A DNA stretch of 25,540 nucleotides, from NCBI GenBank assembly GCA_964200075.2, contig CAXNAA020000163.1, positions 1 to 25,540 on the forward strand. The letters are read 5' to 3'. This document shows, piece after piece, positions 10,204 to 20,274 of this stretch (positions within the stretch are counted from its first letter, which is position 1; every line of letters begins with the position of its first letter). A program made the translations under genes and the position numbers. The notes beneath the pieces are model-generated. The model was not told where the DNA came from, did not search any database, and was given only the letters and a program-made list of their open reading frames with translations. The stretch is from Sphacelaria rigidula (taxonomy: Eukaryota > Phaeophyceae > Sphacelariales).

Positions 10204-10322
10204 GGCCGTGTCTCGAAAAAGTGCATTTGGATGATGGTTGAAATCACGACCTATCAGATCGGAATTTTCGTTTTCCACCGCACGTTTTCGATCGAAAAGT
10301 GATGTGCCAATAAGACGCGCCC
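10204..10322. mobile_element. 119-bp MITE E4 flanked by TCA
   Basis: The left end GGCCGTGTCT and right end AGACGCGCCC are inverted repeats with two mismatches, and TCA flanks both sides (10201-10203, 10323-10325). The body (ATGGTTGAAATCACGACCTA through TTTTCGATCGAAAA) closely matches the right half of E2 (about 9270-9357). E4 therefore looks like an internal-deletion derivative of the same family that kept both ends. Confidence 0.75.
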
Positions 10323-10402
10323 TCATGAATTGAAAAAATTCACTGGAGACAGTCGTTTTGGTCAGTTTCCAGATACTTTTTTCAGAATGCGATCTTACAA
10401 AC

Positions 10403-10985
10403 GGGGTCTTATCGGAAGTGGTATCACTTAAAAAAAAACACTTTTTGGAAAGTCGATCGATGGTTGGTTGTTGCGACACCCCCCCCCCCCCCCGAAAAAA
10501 AAAATGACAAAAAACCTTTTGCAACAGTGATTTTGTGATACCTCGAACGGGAACATAATACGTCCCGTTGACAGGGGCATAAGGCTTGGTATACAAGTCA
10601 ACACAATCAAACGCGGACGTGAGGATCGCATTACCCTCGCAAGCCGAAACGCACCGCTCCATCCATCAAACAAAAATTGCCAAGTGTAGATTATTAAGAG
10701 CCAGCGCTTGAGCTAATGCGCGTGAGTGGTAGGTATCTGTGCGTGAATTTTCGTGGCTCGGTGTGTTGGCGCTGCGTTACCTCGTTGCGTCTTGTCTATA
10801 GCAGTGCAGAGATATCGGGCTGACGGCCACTTCCAGAACCGCCGCATTTTTGAACCTGTGTGCAGATCTGGGCTTCGATCTGGACAAAACTGCTTGTCGA
10901 TAAGACTCAGAACCCGTCGTTGTGGGAGTAATCGCTTCTCCAAGGGTGATTTTTTTTAAGTGATAACCACTTCCGATAAGACCCC
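10403..10985. mobile_element. Inverted-repeat-bounded element with 36-bp termini
   Basis: GGGGTCTTATCGGAAGTGGT continuing ATCACTTAAAAAAA (10403-10438) recurs as its reverse complement at 10950-10985, differing by one inserted T. The 511 bases between encode nothing recognisable and include a C15 run followed by G and A10 (10479-10504). Long near-perfect termini suggest a non-autonomous DNA transposon. No target duplication is evident (flanks AAAC and GCCT), so an inverted duplication is the alternative. Confidence 0.6.
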
Positions 10986-11615
10986 GCCTAATAGGTCCAT
11001 TTTTCATGAAAACGTCTCTGGGCACTGCGAGTCGTTTCCAGACGGCGAGGTTTGGAAAAATCTCGTTGAGAAATGCCGTCAGTTCTCAGTGGGATCAAAC
11101 TGCCTGGAAGGTGACATTCCATCACACAATCCTCGCACACCGCACCCGCGATGGTACAGTCAGTGATGGAGCACACCTCCTCGCATACGAGTACAAGTGT
11201 AGTACAATTGGTGCAAAAGTAGCTATGCATGGTGTATGTATAGTACCGTAGCAGCAGCATAGCTGCTGCAGTGCTCCGTGCATCCTCTTCATCACCGTAG
11301 GACCAGGGACACTACATTACAGTACTTTTTCGCCGACAGCATTACTACCATGAAATAGCGCAGTGTCGCCCGAGCGGGCTGTATTGACTGTTCGTATCGT
11401 TTCATACTCGTCGTGCCCGCCACCGATTGCGAACTCTGTACTATTCTGTATACCAAGATTGTTGCGAGGTCACTTGACTTTGTTGTGTGCGGTATGGCAT
11501 AAACCGTGCTGCTGCACACTGCACCGCTTGCGACACTACTACTGTACCGAGCGGCGGTCGGCTGAAGAAGGGTTGATACGCGTGTCGTTTCGATCCCTAT
11601 TTTACCAGTAGTTAC
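10986..11615. other. No gene recognised
   Basis: Short frames on both strands with no domains. There are scattered GTAC- and TGCA-rich words and no strong repeat. The stretch separates the MITE cluster from the LINE-1 relic. Confidence 0.5.
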
Positions 11616-11674
11616 TGTGTGTGCATGCGTGAGTGCGTGCGTGCGTGCATGTGTTGTGTGTTGTGTGTTGTGTA
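11616..11674. repeat. TG/TGCG and TGTGT microsatellite at the LINE-1 3' end
   Basis: The tract alternates GTGC/GTGT units and then three TGTGTTG-type units. On the minus strand it follows directly after the last recognisable LINE-1 codons, so the LINE-1 3' end has been lost or replaced here. Confidence 0.9.
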
Positions 11675-11689
11675 TGATGTCTTGCCATC

Positions 11690-12449
11690 CCATATATCCT
11701 GTACGTGAGCAACGATTTCATGCCACCTTCGTTCAGGTCCCTCATTTCCCCCTCTAGCACGTCCCGCTCCTCCTTATATAGTTCACATTCTGCGACTGTA
11801 TAAGTTCTGCTCTCTATTGCTTTGCCACAGGGGCAGTTCTGTGTATCTACTTCCTGCTCCACTCGACTATCGGCATATCTCTTTCTTCTTTCTGGCAAGT
11901 CTAGGTCCCCCAGTCGAAATCGCAGTTTCAATTTTTTTGCCGCGTCCATTGGGCCATGCAAATATTCTTTCATCCCTGTCCCCTTTCTCAACCCCCCGTA
12001 TATCTGAAGGTGTTCTTCCTCGTCTACTTTGCATGTGAGCGCTTCTTCCCCCTTCTTTGTATCATGTCTCTTACTTTTGTTTTGTACCCCGCACCTTCAC
12101 CTATGGACAGTATTTTGTCTTGGTTTCCTTATATCTCTTTCGATACTTTCTCAACTTCTCTACCCCACCTTATTCCACCCTGCCCGTTTCGTCATTTTAT
12201 TCCATACGCCCCAATCAACTATGATAGGCAATCTATTTCTCTGCATGTTTTTTTACGTTATAATGCTGCCTCAGTTATCATGTATCTTGTTTTAAGTGGG
12301 TACATTCCCAACTCTGCTCTCGAAACTGTATTACTCGTCATTTTCGAGCATCCAAGTACTTTCTTAGCTGCTACCACCTGTACTGTTTCCAACTTCTCCA
12401 CCGACTTCACGTTCGCAATCCATACCTCTCCTGCATATTCCAGGTGCAA
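11690..12449 (-). other. LINE-1 thumb and C-terminal Cys-cluster region
   Basis: The first segment (12449-12258) contains LEYAGEVWIANVKSVEKLE and AAKKVLGCSKMTSNTV, typical of the region after the RT palm in this LINE type. A second open segment (11991-11690) contains KLKLRFRLGDLDLPERRKRY and CPCGKAIESRTYTVAEC. In related elements this ends as C-x-C...H...C, a likely nucleic-acid-binding knuckle; here the His is Tyr. The protein then runs into Thr/His repeats from the microsatellite, so the natural C-terminus is missing. Confidence 0.85.
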
Positions 12450-12619
12450 CCACCTTCAGAGGATAAATCTCTTGATCCTAGTGCCTAGGTGCAAGTCTCT
12501 GAGGATTACCTCCATCCTACCTATCTGTGCCTTACCCTTTTCTATTACATTATTTATGTGTGCATCTCAAGAACAGTTTATCCAGATCTCTACGCCAAGG
12601 TATGTATACTGGTCTACGA

Positions 12620-13590
12620 CCGGCAGCTCCTCTTTTCCCCATTTCCATTTGGACTCTACCGGATTTTTCTTATCTTCGTTGCATACGAGTACCGCGGAGT
12701 TGTTAACGTTCGCTATCATTCTCCATTTTCTAGTGTGTTCTAGCCTCTTCTCTACTTGTTTTTGCGATTATTCTGGTGTTCCTGAAATTCCCACAGAATC
12801 ATCCGCGAACATCAATCCTGATACCATATCTTCACCTAGCTTGACTCCGTGCTTTGCTGCTTCTATTGCTATCATCAGGTCATGAACAAAAACTCCAGCA
12901 CCTTGAACAAAGTGGGCGATGACGTACATTCTTTCACAACTCCTTTTCAAATATCAAAATACTTCGATATTTTCGCGTCTAGCATCACAGCACTTTTGAC
13001 ACATTCTGTCATCTTTTCCACTATTCTCCATAATATCGTTCCTCTGATCCCAATTTCCCACAACTTTTTTTCAGAGCCCATTTTTCCATACTGTGCCGTG
13101 AGCATTTTATACATCCACAAAGAAACAGTACGTTGTCAGCCCGGCATCTTTCGCGCCCTGAATAGCGTTGCCTAATGCGTACACATGGTCTACGCAACCC
13201 TGGTTCGGTCTAAAATCTGCTTTCTGCTTGCCTCTCGCTGATTTCTTTTTCCTTTTCCAGCACCGTTCCTACTCTATCGTTCAGAGTCTTAGTTCATGTT
13301 TTCCCTACCGTGGTCAGTAGCGTTATCCCTCTATAATTTGCAGGGTCAGCCTTGCCTCCTTTTTTGAAAAGGTTGACTGCTACTCCTTCTATCCACCTCT
13401 TGGGTCTGTACACGTATTCCCAGATCCAGTTATACGGCATAATCATCATGGTAGTCATTCCCTCTCCCCCGTACTTTGGAAGTTCATTGACTATTTTGTC
13501 TGCCCTTGCTGCCTTTCTGTTCTTGAGATGAGCTACTACACTCCTTTGCTTCATGTCTGGTGAATTCTGTCTGCAATTCTTTGCAGCCAC
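12620..13590 (-). other. LINE-1 reverse transcriptase domain, broken
   Basis: The finger region is intact in one frame (13590-13294): RWIEGVAVNLFKKGGKADP and NYRGITLLTTVGK. The palm continues in other frames with GFRPNQGCVDHVYALG. Motif A reads CFFVDV, a stop, then NAHGTV (Asp codon 13113-13115 kept). Motif B reads GVVKECTSSPTLFKV, lacking the usual Gln-Gly. Motif C is intact as FADD (12798-12809), followed by QYTYLGVEI further on. The catalytic Asp residues thus survive, but stops and shifts break the domain. Clade assignment is not attempted beyond non-LTR type. Confidence 0.9.
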
Positions 13591-13950
13591 TATCCTCCCG
13601 TTCTGACGCCCCTACATCTTCCTCTGCCCACGCGTTGATTTCTTTTTCGAATTCCGTGTCGAACTTCGTGTTAGTTTTTGGTGTCCCTGGTTTACGGTAG
13701 TGCTCTACTAGCACTTCTCTCTTTCCCTTCGAACCACTGACCATTTTACCGTTCTGTGCCCGTAGTGTGGCTACCCCCTTGTCTATCTTTCCTGCCTGGT
13801 TTCCCATTATCCTTTTTATCCCTACCCACATTTGTTTCGTCCCGCCATCGAAATACCATTTTTTTTATTCACAACATCTCCTCAAACCCCCTTATTTTTC
13901 TTCACCACGTTTCTTACTTTCTTTCGAGCGTTGGTATACTCCTCGAATCC

Positions 13951-14388
13951 TGTCTGCTCATATCGGTTGTTGATTATGTCCTCAGTCGGTGGCTCTGCGG
14001 TGCCCACTGGTGTGTATCTGTATCTACTCTGCTACCCTGAATCCCTTGGGCTTTTCCCTCTTTTTATTTTTTTGTAGTTTATTTTATTATGATATTTTCT
14101 TTTCTTTCCTGTTATTTTTCCTTTTTTTGTCTCAGATCAGCCATTTTTTTCTGTGCTTTGCTTGTGTTGACTTTTCTTCCTCTTCCTCTTCCTCTTCCTC
14201 TTCTTCTTCTTCTCCTTATTTTTTACGTCTTAGTCTACTATGTCGTTCCGTCCGATTTTTTTTCTGTTTCTTTTTTTTCTTCAGCGAGTGTTTCAGTTTG
14301 TTTTCCTTGGGTATGTCCATCATGAGACCACGACTAGACCCCTGGGGGGTCAGTTCAAGTGCGACGATCAATCAATCAGAATCATATC
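13951..14388 (+). mobile_element. Repeat family R, copy A, inserted in LINE-1
   Basis: It begins TGTCTGCTCATATCGG, has a conserved first 100 bases, a pyrimidine-rich middle with CTTCCT-type microsatellite (about 14171-14220), and a conserved end containing ACCACGACTAGACCCCTGGG and GATCAATCAATCA. AATCC lies on both sides (13946-13950 and 14389-14393), and LINE-1 coding sequence resumes on each side. A TG...CA start and end with a 4-5 bp duplication would fit a solo LTR; a tail of ATCA units would instead fit a SINE or short LINE 3' end. It encodes no recognisable protein. Confidence 0.75.
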
Positions 14389-14739
14389 AATCCCACCCTA
14401 CCGTAGTTTTACTTGATATCATCTTGCGTGGGCCTCTCTTCTTACCTTCATAGCCTCTTTTGCTTCCTCATTCACCACTTTACTGCTCTGTTGCATACGA
14501 TCAGTTTCTTCCCTATGCCTTTTACTCACTGTGTTCTTGACCACCTACTCCCCTACTTCTACAACTTCGCTTCTGGTCGTTCCCTTTCCATTTTGGTATG
14601 AACTGCACCTACGCTTTCCAACAGCTCGGAAAATTTAACTGCGTTTTTAGCCATCTCTTCTGGGAACTCGTGTTGTTTTTCATCCGTTCCTGCGTTGTTG
14701 ATTTTCCATTTGTACAACTTCCTACCCCGACTATTCATC

Positions 14740-14796
14740 CGTACTCTTCAACTTTGCACGTACTCTTCAACTCTGCACGTACTCTTCAACTTTGCA
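14740..14796. repeat. 19-bp tandem repeat, three copies, at the LINE-1 deletion point
   Basis: CGTACTCTTCAACTTTGCA is repeated three times with one mismatch in the middle copy. The minus-strand endonuclease frame ends here, and the post-endonuclease linker (frame with KWKINNAGTDEKQHEFPEEM, 14736-14560) begins directly after it. Confidence 0.9.
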
Positions 14797-14817
14797 TCCT
14801 ATTTCCGCCTGATCTTT

Positions 14818-14931
14818 CTCCCATGACTATTGGATATCCACTATATCTAGGTCGCGGTCACTTACTTGGTGGGCTACCTCTATTCTTTTGCGCTTGTCTG
14901 TGGCGAATCCACGCACGTTCCACGATTCTAT
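14818..14931 (-). other. LINE-1 endonuclease N-terminus (apurinic-endonuclease-like), truncated
   Basis: The minus strand reads IESWNVRGFATDKRKRIEV, then DLDIVDIQ, a TAG stop, and SWE. This is the N-terminal signature of the apurinic/apyrimidinic-type endonuclease of non-LTR elements: the Asn of WNVRG contributes to metal binding, and the acidic residue after DIVxIQ would be the catalytic Glu. Here the Gln-Glu position has become Gln-stop. Sequence resembling the rest of the domain, including the Asp-rich and SDH-type motifs, is absent; the reading resumes in the linker after the 19-bp tandem repeat. The element could not nick target DNA itself. Confidence 0.85.
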
Positions 14932-14954
14932 TCTCAACGTCCTTTCCGGATTCA

Positions 14955-15480
14955 TTATCTACTCTTCGTTTGTCTGCTTTGCTCTCTCCGTCGTTTGCAT
15001 TTATATTTTTCCTTGCTTGGTTCTTCTTCCCGTCTCTTCCCGTTTTCGGTTTGGTCTTTGTCTATTTGCTTCTGGTCGCTATGTCGCCTACTCTTCCCCT
15101 TTCGGGCACTTACTTGTTCCTGCTTCTCTTTCCCTCCGTTTACCCGTGAACTGCGTCTTAGGTATATTGTTCCATCAGCCATGCATACCCTCCATCTTAT
15201 CCTTCTAACCCATGCCGACGCCTTACTTGTCTCTATCCTTTCCCACTCCCTGCTCGCGCTCTGTTTTAGCGTGACTTCGAAGTGTTTTCCCTCCCTTTCT
15301 ACTTTTTCTCTTGCCAAACAGTATAGTCCAACTTCATTTCATCTCCTTTTGAACTCCGTCCTCTTCATATCGCTGCGGACCCCGAATACCAGCACTACTA
15401 GTACTTTACCCGTCCACTCTTTGCTTCTCCATCCGCCCTTCCTTAACGTCTCTCTATCGATCTTTTCCGAGAGTATCTCC
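14955..15480 (-). other. LINE-1 N-terminal basic region
   Basis: One frame is readable from about 15480, starting LETNKLEILSEKIDRETL, with one stop near 15334. After the stop it continues through EWERIETSKASAWVRRIRWR into a Lys/Arg/Glu-rich tail ending around 14955. The endonuclease starts just downstream. This may be the end of an ORF1-type RNA-binding protein or an extension of the ORF2 protein. No zinc knuckle is visible, so its role is unknown. Confidence 0.5.
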
Positions 15481-15500
15481 AGTTTGTTCGTTTCAAGTGT

Positions 15501-16429
15501 TGTGGTGGAATATATTAATAGTCAAAGTACTGGGATATCCCAATCCAAGTACTCGTTGGGGGTCTGGTGCATTTCAGGTTTTTCGCTGGCTCACCGACAC
15601 TAAATAATGTCTCCAACATGGGCTCGTAGCCTGAAGCCAAGTTCAACACCTTTGACACAAGTACCCCACGTTTGTGCTAGGCGCTCTTCGTGGTAACCAG
15701 CCAGGCGTCCCAAAATCGTATCTTCTATCTTCTTGCCCCGTTGCTGTACTGATTTTTTCCCTCCAGGGAAGTCATTTTTGCCGTGTGAGGTTTAAGGACG
15801 ACTTGCGTAACACAAGCTGTTACTCACATCGGGATGTCCCGTACATCACTTCTTTCCACTCCGTGTACGGTTCACCGAGGGTCGATACTCCACTGATCCT
15901 TCAGAGTAGACCTTCGCTGCCGAAAGCTTGGCCAACGATCCCCCCACACTTCGTACCATCTTCTATCCTTCAAGATTTCAAAAATTCGACATACCGCTCG
16001 GTGCTCGTTCTCGTAGGGCATGTGGTCGGTCATTGATAAGGTGTTTGTTTCATGAGTGCAGTATGTATTGACGTTTATGTCATGCGTTATCCACACCTTC
16101 CCTTCATCAGACGCCTTTTGCACCTAAAGTCGGGAAATTCCTGGAAATGGCTGACCAAACTTCCACCGCCCGATAAACGCTGGTAAGGGTTTACCGGTAT
16201 CTCACCACGAGACCCCAACCCCCATGTGAATTTGACACGGAGGGGATGACCCTACCCTATCCGTACTCGTTATATCTATCATATTTATCATTTGCATGTA
16301 AGGTGGTCCACGTTCGTGCTATCACTCACATGTTTGAGTTTTGGTTTTAGTCTTGTCTTACCTTTCTTATGATATAGGGGAAGGACCTTGGTTGTTTCCC
16401 TTTTGACATAGGAAAATAGAGCTGTATTT
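15501..16429. other. No gene recognised
   Basis: Only weak frames are present. A minus-strand frame at 15872-16123 has no recognised domain. No strong repeats. The 5' boundary of LINE-1 cannot be fixed in this stretch. Confidence 0.45.
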
Positions 16430-16610
16430 CTTCGCTATTTCACGTCTATATCCGGGTGTGTTATGATAGATTAAAGGAAAAGGATGTCTAGCTTCGTCAT
16501 TTCATATCTTTGTCCGGTCTGTGTTATGGTATGTCAAAGAAAAAGGGTGGTTAGCTTCTTCATTTCATGTAACTATATCCCAGCTGTGTTATGGTGGGGT
16601 AAAGAGAAAG
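16430..16610. repeat. Degenerate minisatellite, about 62-bp unit, three copies
   Basis: Units start at 16430, 16492 and 16555. Each has CTTCGCTATTTCA-like sequence, then GTGTTATGRT, then AAAG(G)AAAAGG. Identity is moderate, indicating an old tandem array. Confidence 0.75.
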
Positions 16611-17351
16611 GATGCAGGTGCAAACGTAATGTTTCAGCTCCAGCAATTAGTTGCAAGCCTTCGTCCACTGTCATTAGCACCCAGCAGTAGCGCTAAACGT
16701 ACTGCAGAGAATCAATATGCGCAATCTACAAGTGGCGCTAAATTGCAACAGCAGTGGTAGTGCCTGTTACTTCGTGTTACCCGCCCGTATGGTGAATGCT
16801 CAATGTATTGTGCTGGACCAAAATACACGTCATTTGGACTAGGACATGGCTTTCGATCTATACATACATAAGTTTGTTTCGAACATCATAGTACCGCTGG
16901 TACCGTCGACGACTCTATTCTCTTTACACACACCATGCAATACATACACAGCCCATAACATATACGTACACTGCGAGACACGCATTGCCAAGCACTCTCA
17001 CCTTCGAGTCCTGGCATCACTTACAACCACGTCTCTCGCAGCATGGGCGCTATCTGATGAACAAGACATGCCAAGCCTCAAGGCAGGATTGTTCCAAACC
17101 TCAAGGCAGGAGTGTTCAGCTGTGGACTCCACCAATGGAACTGCGCCGGTAGACAGCACAACGCAACCTTCGACGAGTCGTTCACATGTGAGAATTGGTC
17201 GTGGGGTTCATGCCGTAGAAAGTCGCCCACATGTTGTATACCGCCGCCCCGTGCAAAACGGCCCAGGATCGTGGATGTTTTGCTGTACGTCGGTGCCATA
17301 CTACTTCCTCTGTCCCATAAGTAGAGTTCGGTATGTCTGCACGGGCCCGTA
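16611..17351. other. No gene recognised; one short direct repeat
   Basis: A plus-strand frame at 16846-17352 lacks motifs and ends in the next MITE. The sequence CCTCAAGGCAGGATTGTTC is followed 24 bases later by a near-identical copy (about 17077-17120). Confidence 0.45.
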
Positions 17352-17456
17352 ACCCTTAGACCGCGATTCTGGTAGTCCATCTGGGTCAGGCATACTTATT
17401 TCAAGTTAAATGGATGCCGATTCAGTAGGTGACCTACCCTCGCGGTCAGAGGCTTA
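17352..17456 (+). mobile_element. MITE family M, fourth copy (M4)
   Basis: Ends CCTTAGACCGCGA and TACCCTCGCGGTCAGAGG. The interior CATACTTATTTCAAGTTAAA and TGGATGCCGATTCAG match M1 in the same orientation. It lies about 9 kb from the other three copies, which confirms that the family is dispersed. Confidence 0.75.
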
Positions 17457-17587
17457 ACCGTATCCGACCCCTTGGGCGATATTTTCATTAAAACCATTGG
17501 CGTTTCTCGAGTTGAAACCAACTTTTTAGCGCGTTTCTCTGCATGGGCGAACGACTGAAAGAAACAGGCGGACCCAAAAATGGCGGT

Positions 17588-17647
17588 AATCATCATCATC
17601 ACCATCACCATCACCATCACCATCATCATCAGCATCATCATCATCAG

Positions 17648-17679
<32 letters not shown>

Positions 17680-17728
17680 GCATCATCAGCATCATCAGCA
17701 TCATCATCATCCTCATCCTCATCATCAT
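17588..17728. repeat. CAT/ATC trinucleotide microsatellite
   Basis: About 140 bases of CAT units with occasional CAC, CAG and CCT interruptions. Open frames across it encode poly-His or poly-Ile on one strand and poly-Met on the other, and are artefacts. Confidence 0.95.
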
Positions 17729-20274
17729 GAGCTTTATGAACTTCAGCTATTTATTCATCACGTAAATGTCTCTCCGTCCCATACTTCATCTAGCATCCAT
17801 CTGACGCTCAAATTCTTGCTCAATCCAAGTAAAAAATGATGGAATTCGGAACATTTTTTTACTACGCTCTGACTGCAGCAGGATCAAAGTAACTGCCAAC
17901 CACTATACATGAGTACAGCGTCCCTATTCGGGGGAAAGGGGAAACGTAAGAAGAATGACCAATTCTGCTTGTTGACCACCGTCCGGAGCGTCGCGGCTTT
18001 TTTCGGAGTAAGAAGCGACAGCCGCCCACTCCGACATTAGTTTGAGAGGTCGAGACCCCGGGTGTCGTCTATCTGAGCTTTGTAGTTTTTCCATTGCATT
18101 GTCGGCTTCTCGAGACCAACACCGTACGGCTCGGTGAGCGAACCTAGAATGCCTCTGGGCACCCTTTAGCTGCCTGGCGAAATGGCCAGCGCTATTTCCA
18201 CCTCCATGACGTATCGGTGGCCCAACGATACTTCGGCGCCCCATATACGATGTGGATATGTGTGCACGGGAGAGTACATCGTGGTTGTGGTAGACGAACT
18301 ATTGCACGTCGAAATTCCAAAAAAATGGACAATTCTCAAAGCATGTATGAAAATCTTCCCGAGATACTCTCACAATATGGGCAATTTCTCCCTGAAAATT
18401 CTCAGCATAACTTGGATATATTCATTCTTCAATGGGCATATCCAAAGCCATGTATTTTCAACAAACCTAACTGTAGCATCCTGAGCGCCTCCGCTGGGGA
18501 GGTACGATCTACACCTCATAACAGCCTTTACTTATGGCGTAGAGGAGGTAGTACCTTCAGAAATATACCGGGGTACGTGATATGTTCCACGCATTCGTGG
18601 CGTGTTGCAGCTCCGCACATAGGGGCAATTTCTTGGGAACTGCTTACGTGCGTGGTGCAAATAATCCCTTTTCGTCATTGTGCCCCTCGTGGTATGTCTT
18701 GCGGTCGTGGTGGAAGTCACATGGCGATGTAACCCTCGCTGTCATGACCTGGAGCCATTAAGATCAGGTCTAGATTAAGAACTGACGAATTTCGCATCTC
18801 GTTGGATGGCCAGGGCGAGTTTTGGTGAGCTGTCGTTATTGCATCATGCCGCCGGTTCTTTCCTTCCACCACTTTTCGTTCTTCGTAGACCCGTACATTG
18901 TGAGATGCCCTTTCTGGGGTTCAGAGGGGGTGATTCCGAGAGGATTCATTCCCCGTAGGTAAACTACTCAACGGGAGACTACTGTAATCACTTTTGTGGG
19001 GATGTGCGCAAAGGTCGCAACATATCACGTCATTGTGTTAATGTACTTGTAAGGCACGGAGGATTTGAATGTGTATGTGCTTATTACGGGGGAATAACAT
19101 GGCGTTCGTGATCCTCATGTTTACGAGAATGCAACCGATAGCTCGCCGTGTAGGGTTGATGATATCATTCGAATGCTCGAAGGAAACCTTGCCCATCAGC
19201 GCATAAGAGGAGGGAGGGAAGACCACGGACGACGAATCCACAAAACAGAAAGCATATCGCAGAATGAAGTAGCTGGTGTAGTGAGATAGTCACAGTATTG
19301 TGATGCACTGTGTTTATGTAGAACATGAGGGTCACAGAAATGGAAAACGAAAGCATCAATCTCCCTGGTAAGTTATTATGCGGAACGCTGTTTACTGCAC
19401 AATGGGTGAGACTGATCAGCGTATTTCGAATGACTGCACGTAGCTCCCGGTAGCATACTCCACGGAGCACACTGAGCACACTGTACTATGCCGTTCTCGA
19501 CACATTTCAAATGACCCCTTCATGCGATGGCCACGGCACTGTGCACTGTACAGTACCGTGCAAAGCCGTTTCTACAATTACGTGCATAAAATAAATCATA
19601 ATGAGCTACTTCGAAGTATATAGTGCACATTTCTCAAGTACACATGGCATGGCACCATGCTGTAAACATAGTGCCACAACACGTAATGTACGTTGCACAG
19701 GGCAAGTACGCACGCCAGTTTGCTATTGATACCACGACAGTTTACAGTGAAGAATGCGAATTGGGCGGGGGTTACCCTCCAAGACGTGTCCAGGCTTTTC
19801 GACATTTTTCCGACCATGGGCACGTCTGTTGGTTCCGTTTTTCCACACGGATAACTTGATTTGAAACTGCATCCTTTTCATGGGCACATCGTGCGTTCAG
19901 GCGACTTTTCTCCTGTTCAGACGCTACACAAAAGCTGGGTCGCCCCCTAAAGGGTACTTCCCTTCGGCCCGTTCTAACTCACAATTTGTCGCGAGTTGTG
20001 CCTACCATGACACATCGTGGTAATCGACTTATCAACGCGCGTCTGTTAATCCACGTGGTCCTGTAATCCGACAAGTTCCCGTCGAATTAAATACCAAAAT
20101 GTTATCACCGGCGAAGTGTAGAGAGTTGAGAGTGACATATGTAGCGAAATTAGAAAAATAAAGCCTGAAATTGATCTTTCGGTTACAGTCTGTTGTGCGG
20201 CGGCCGCAAGTCGTAGTACCGCACAAGTTGTGGTTGTACAACAATGCATGTACTGGGCGCGAACAGTGTCTAAG
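17729..20274. other. No gene recognised
   Basis: This 2.5-kb stretch carries short frames only. A minus-strand frame at 17924-18244 is Arg/Ser/Ala-rich with some protein-like character but no domain. 19480-19700 is rich in short GTAC- and GCAC-containing words. No inverted or tandem repeat of note was seen. Confidence 0.4.

Larger units (their letters stand above)
11690..15500 (-). pseudogene. LINE-1: degenerate non-LTR retrotransposon (endonuclease plus reverse transcriptase)
   Basis: Read on the minus strand, the LINE modules appear in order: a Lys/Arg-rich N-terminal part (about 15480-14955), the endonuclease start (14931-14818), linker (14736-14405 and 13949-13600), reverse transcriptase (13590-12620), thumb-like region (12620-12258) and a C-terminal Cys cluster (11991-11690). 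Frame changes and stops occur throughout, including TAG at 14827-14829 in the endonuclease and TAA at 13107-13109 in RT motif A, so it cannot make an intact protein. Most of the endonuclease is deleted at a 19-bp tandem repeat (14740-14796). A 438-bp repeat sits in the linker (13951-14388). The 3' end stops at a TG microsatellite. Plus-strand frames over this region are shadows. Confidence 0.9.

Noticed and set aside
11956-12885. Plus-strand frame of 309 codons
   Set aside because: It lies antisense to LINE-1 reverse transcriptase and thumb sequence, whose motifs are clear on the minus strand.
14740-14796. Short regular repeats that might suggest a CRISPR array
   Set aside because: The copies are contiguous with no spacers, and the context is a eukaryotic retroelement.
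14866-15603. Plus-strand frame of 245 codons, hydrophobic
   Set aside because: Antisense to the LINE-1 N-terminal region and endonuclease; its Phe/Leu/Ser richness comes from the complement of Lys/Arg/Glu codons.
16846-17352. Plus-strand frame of 168 codons
   Set aside because: Mixed composition without motifs, and it terminates inside MITE M4.
17543-17839. Open frame encoding a poly-His protein
   Set aside because: It is the translation of a CAT microsatellite; the complementary strand likewise gives poly-Met.
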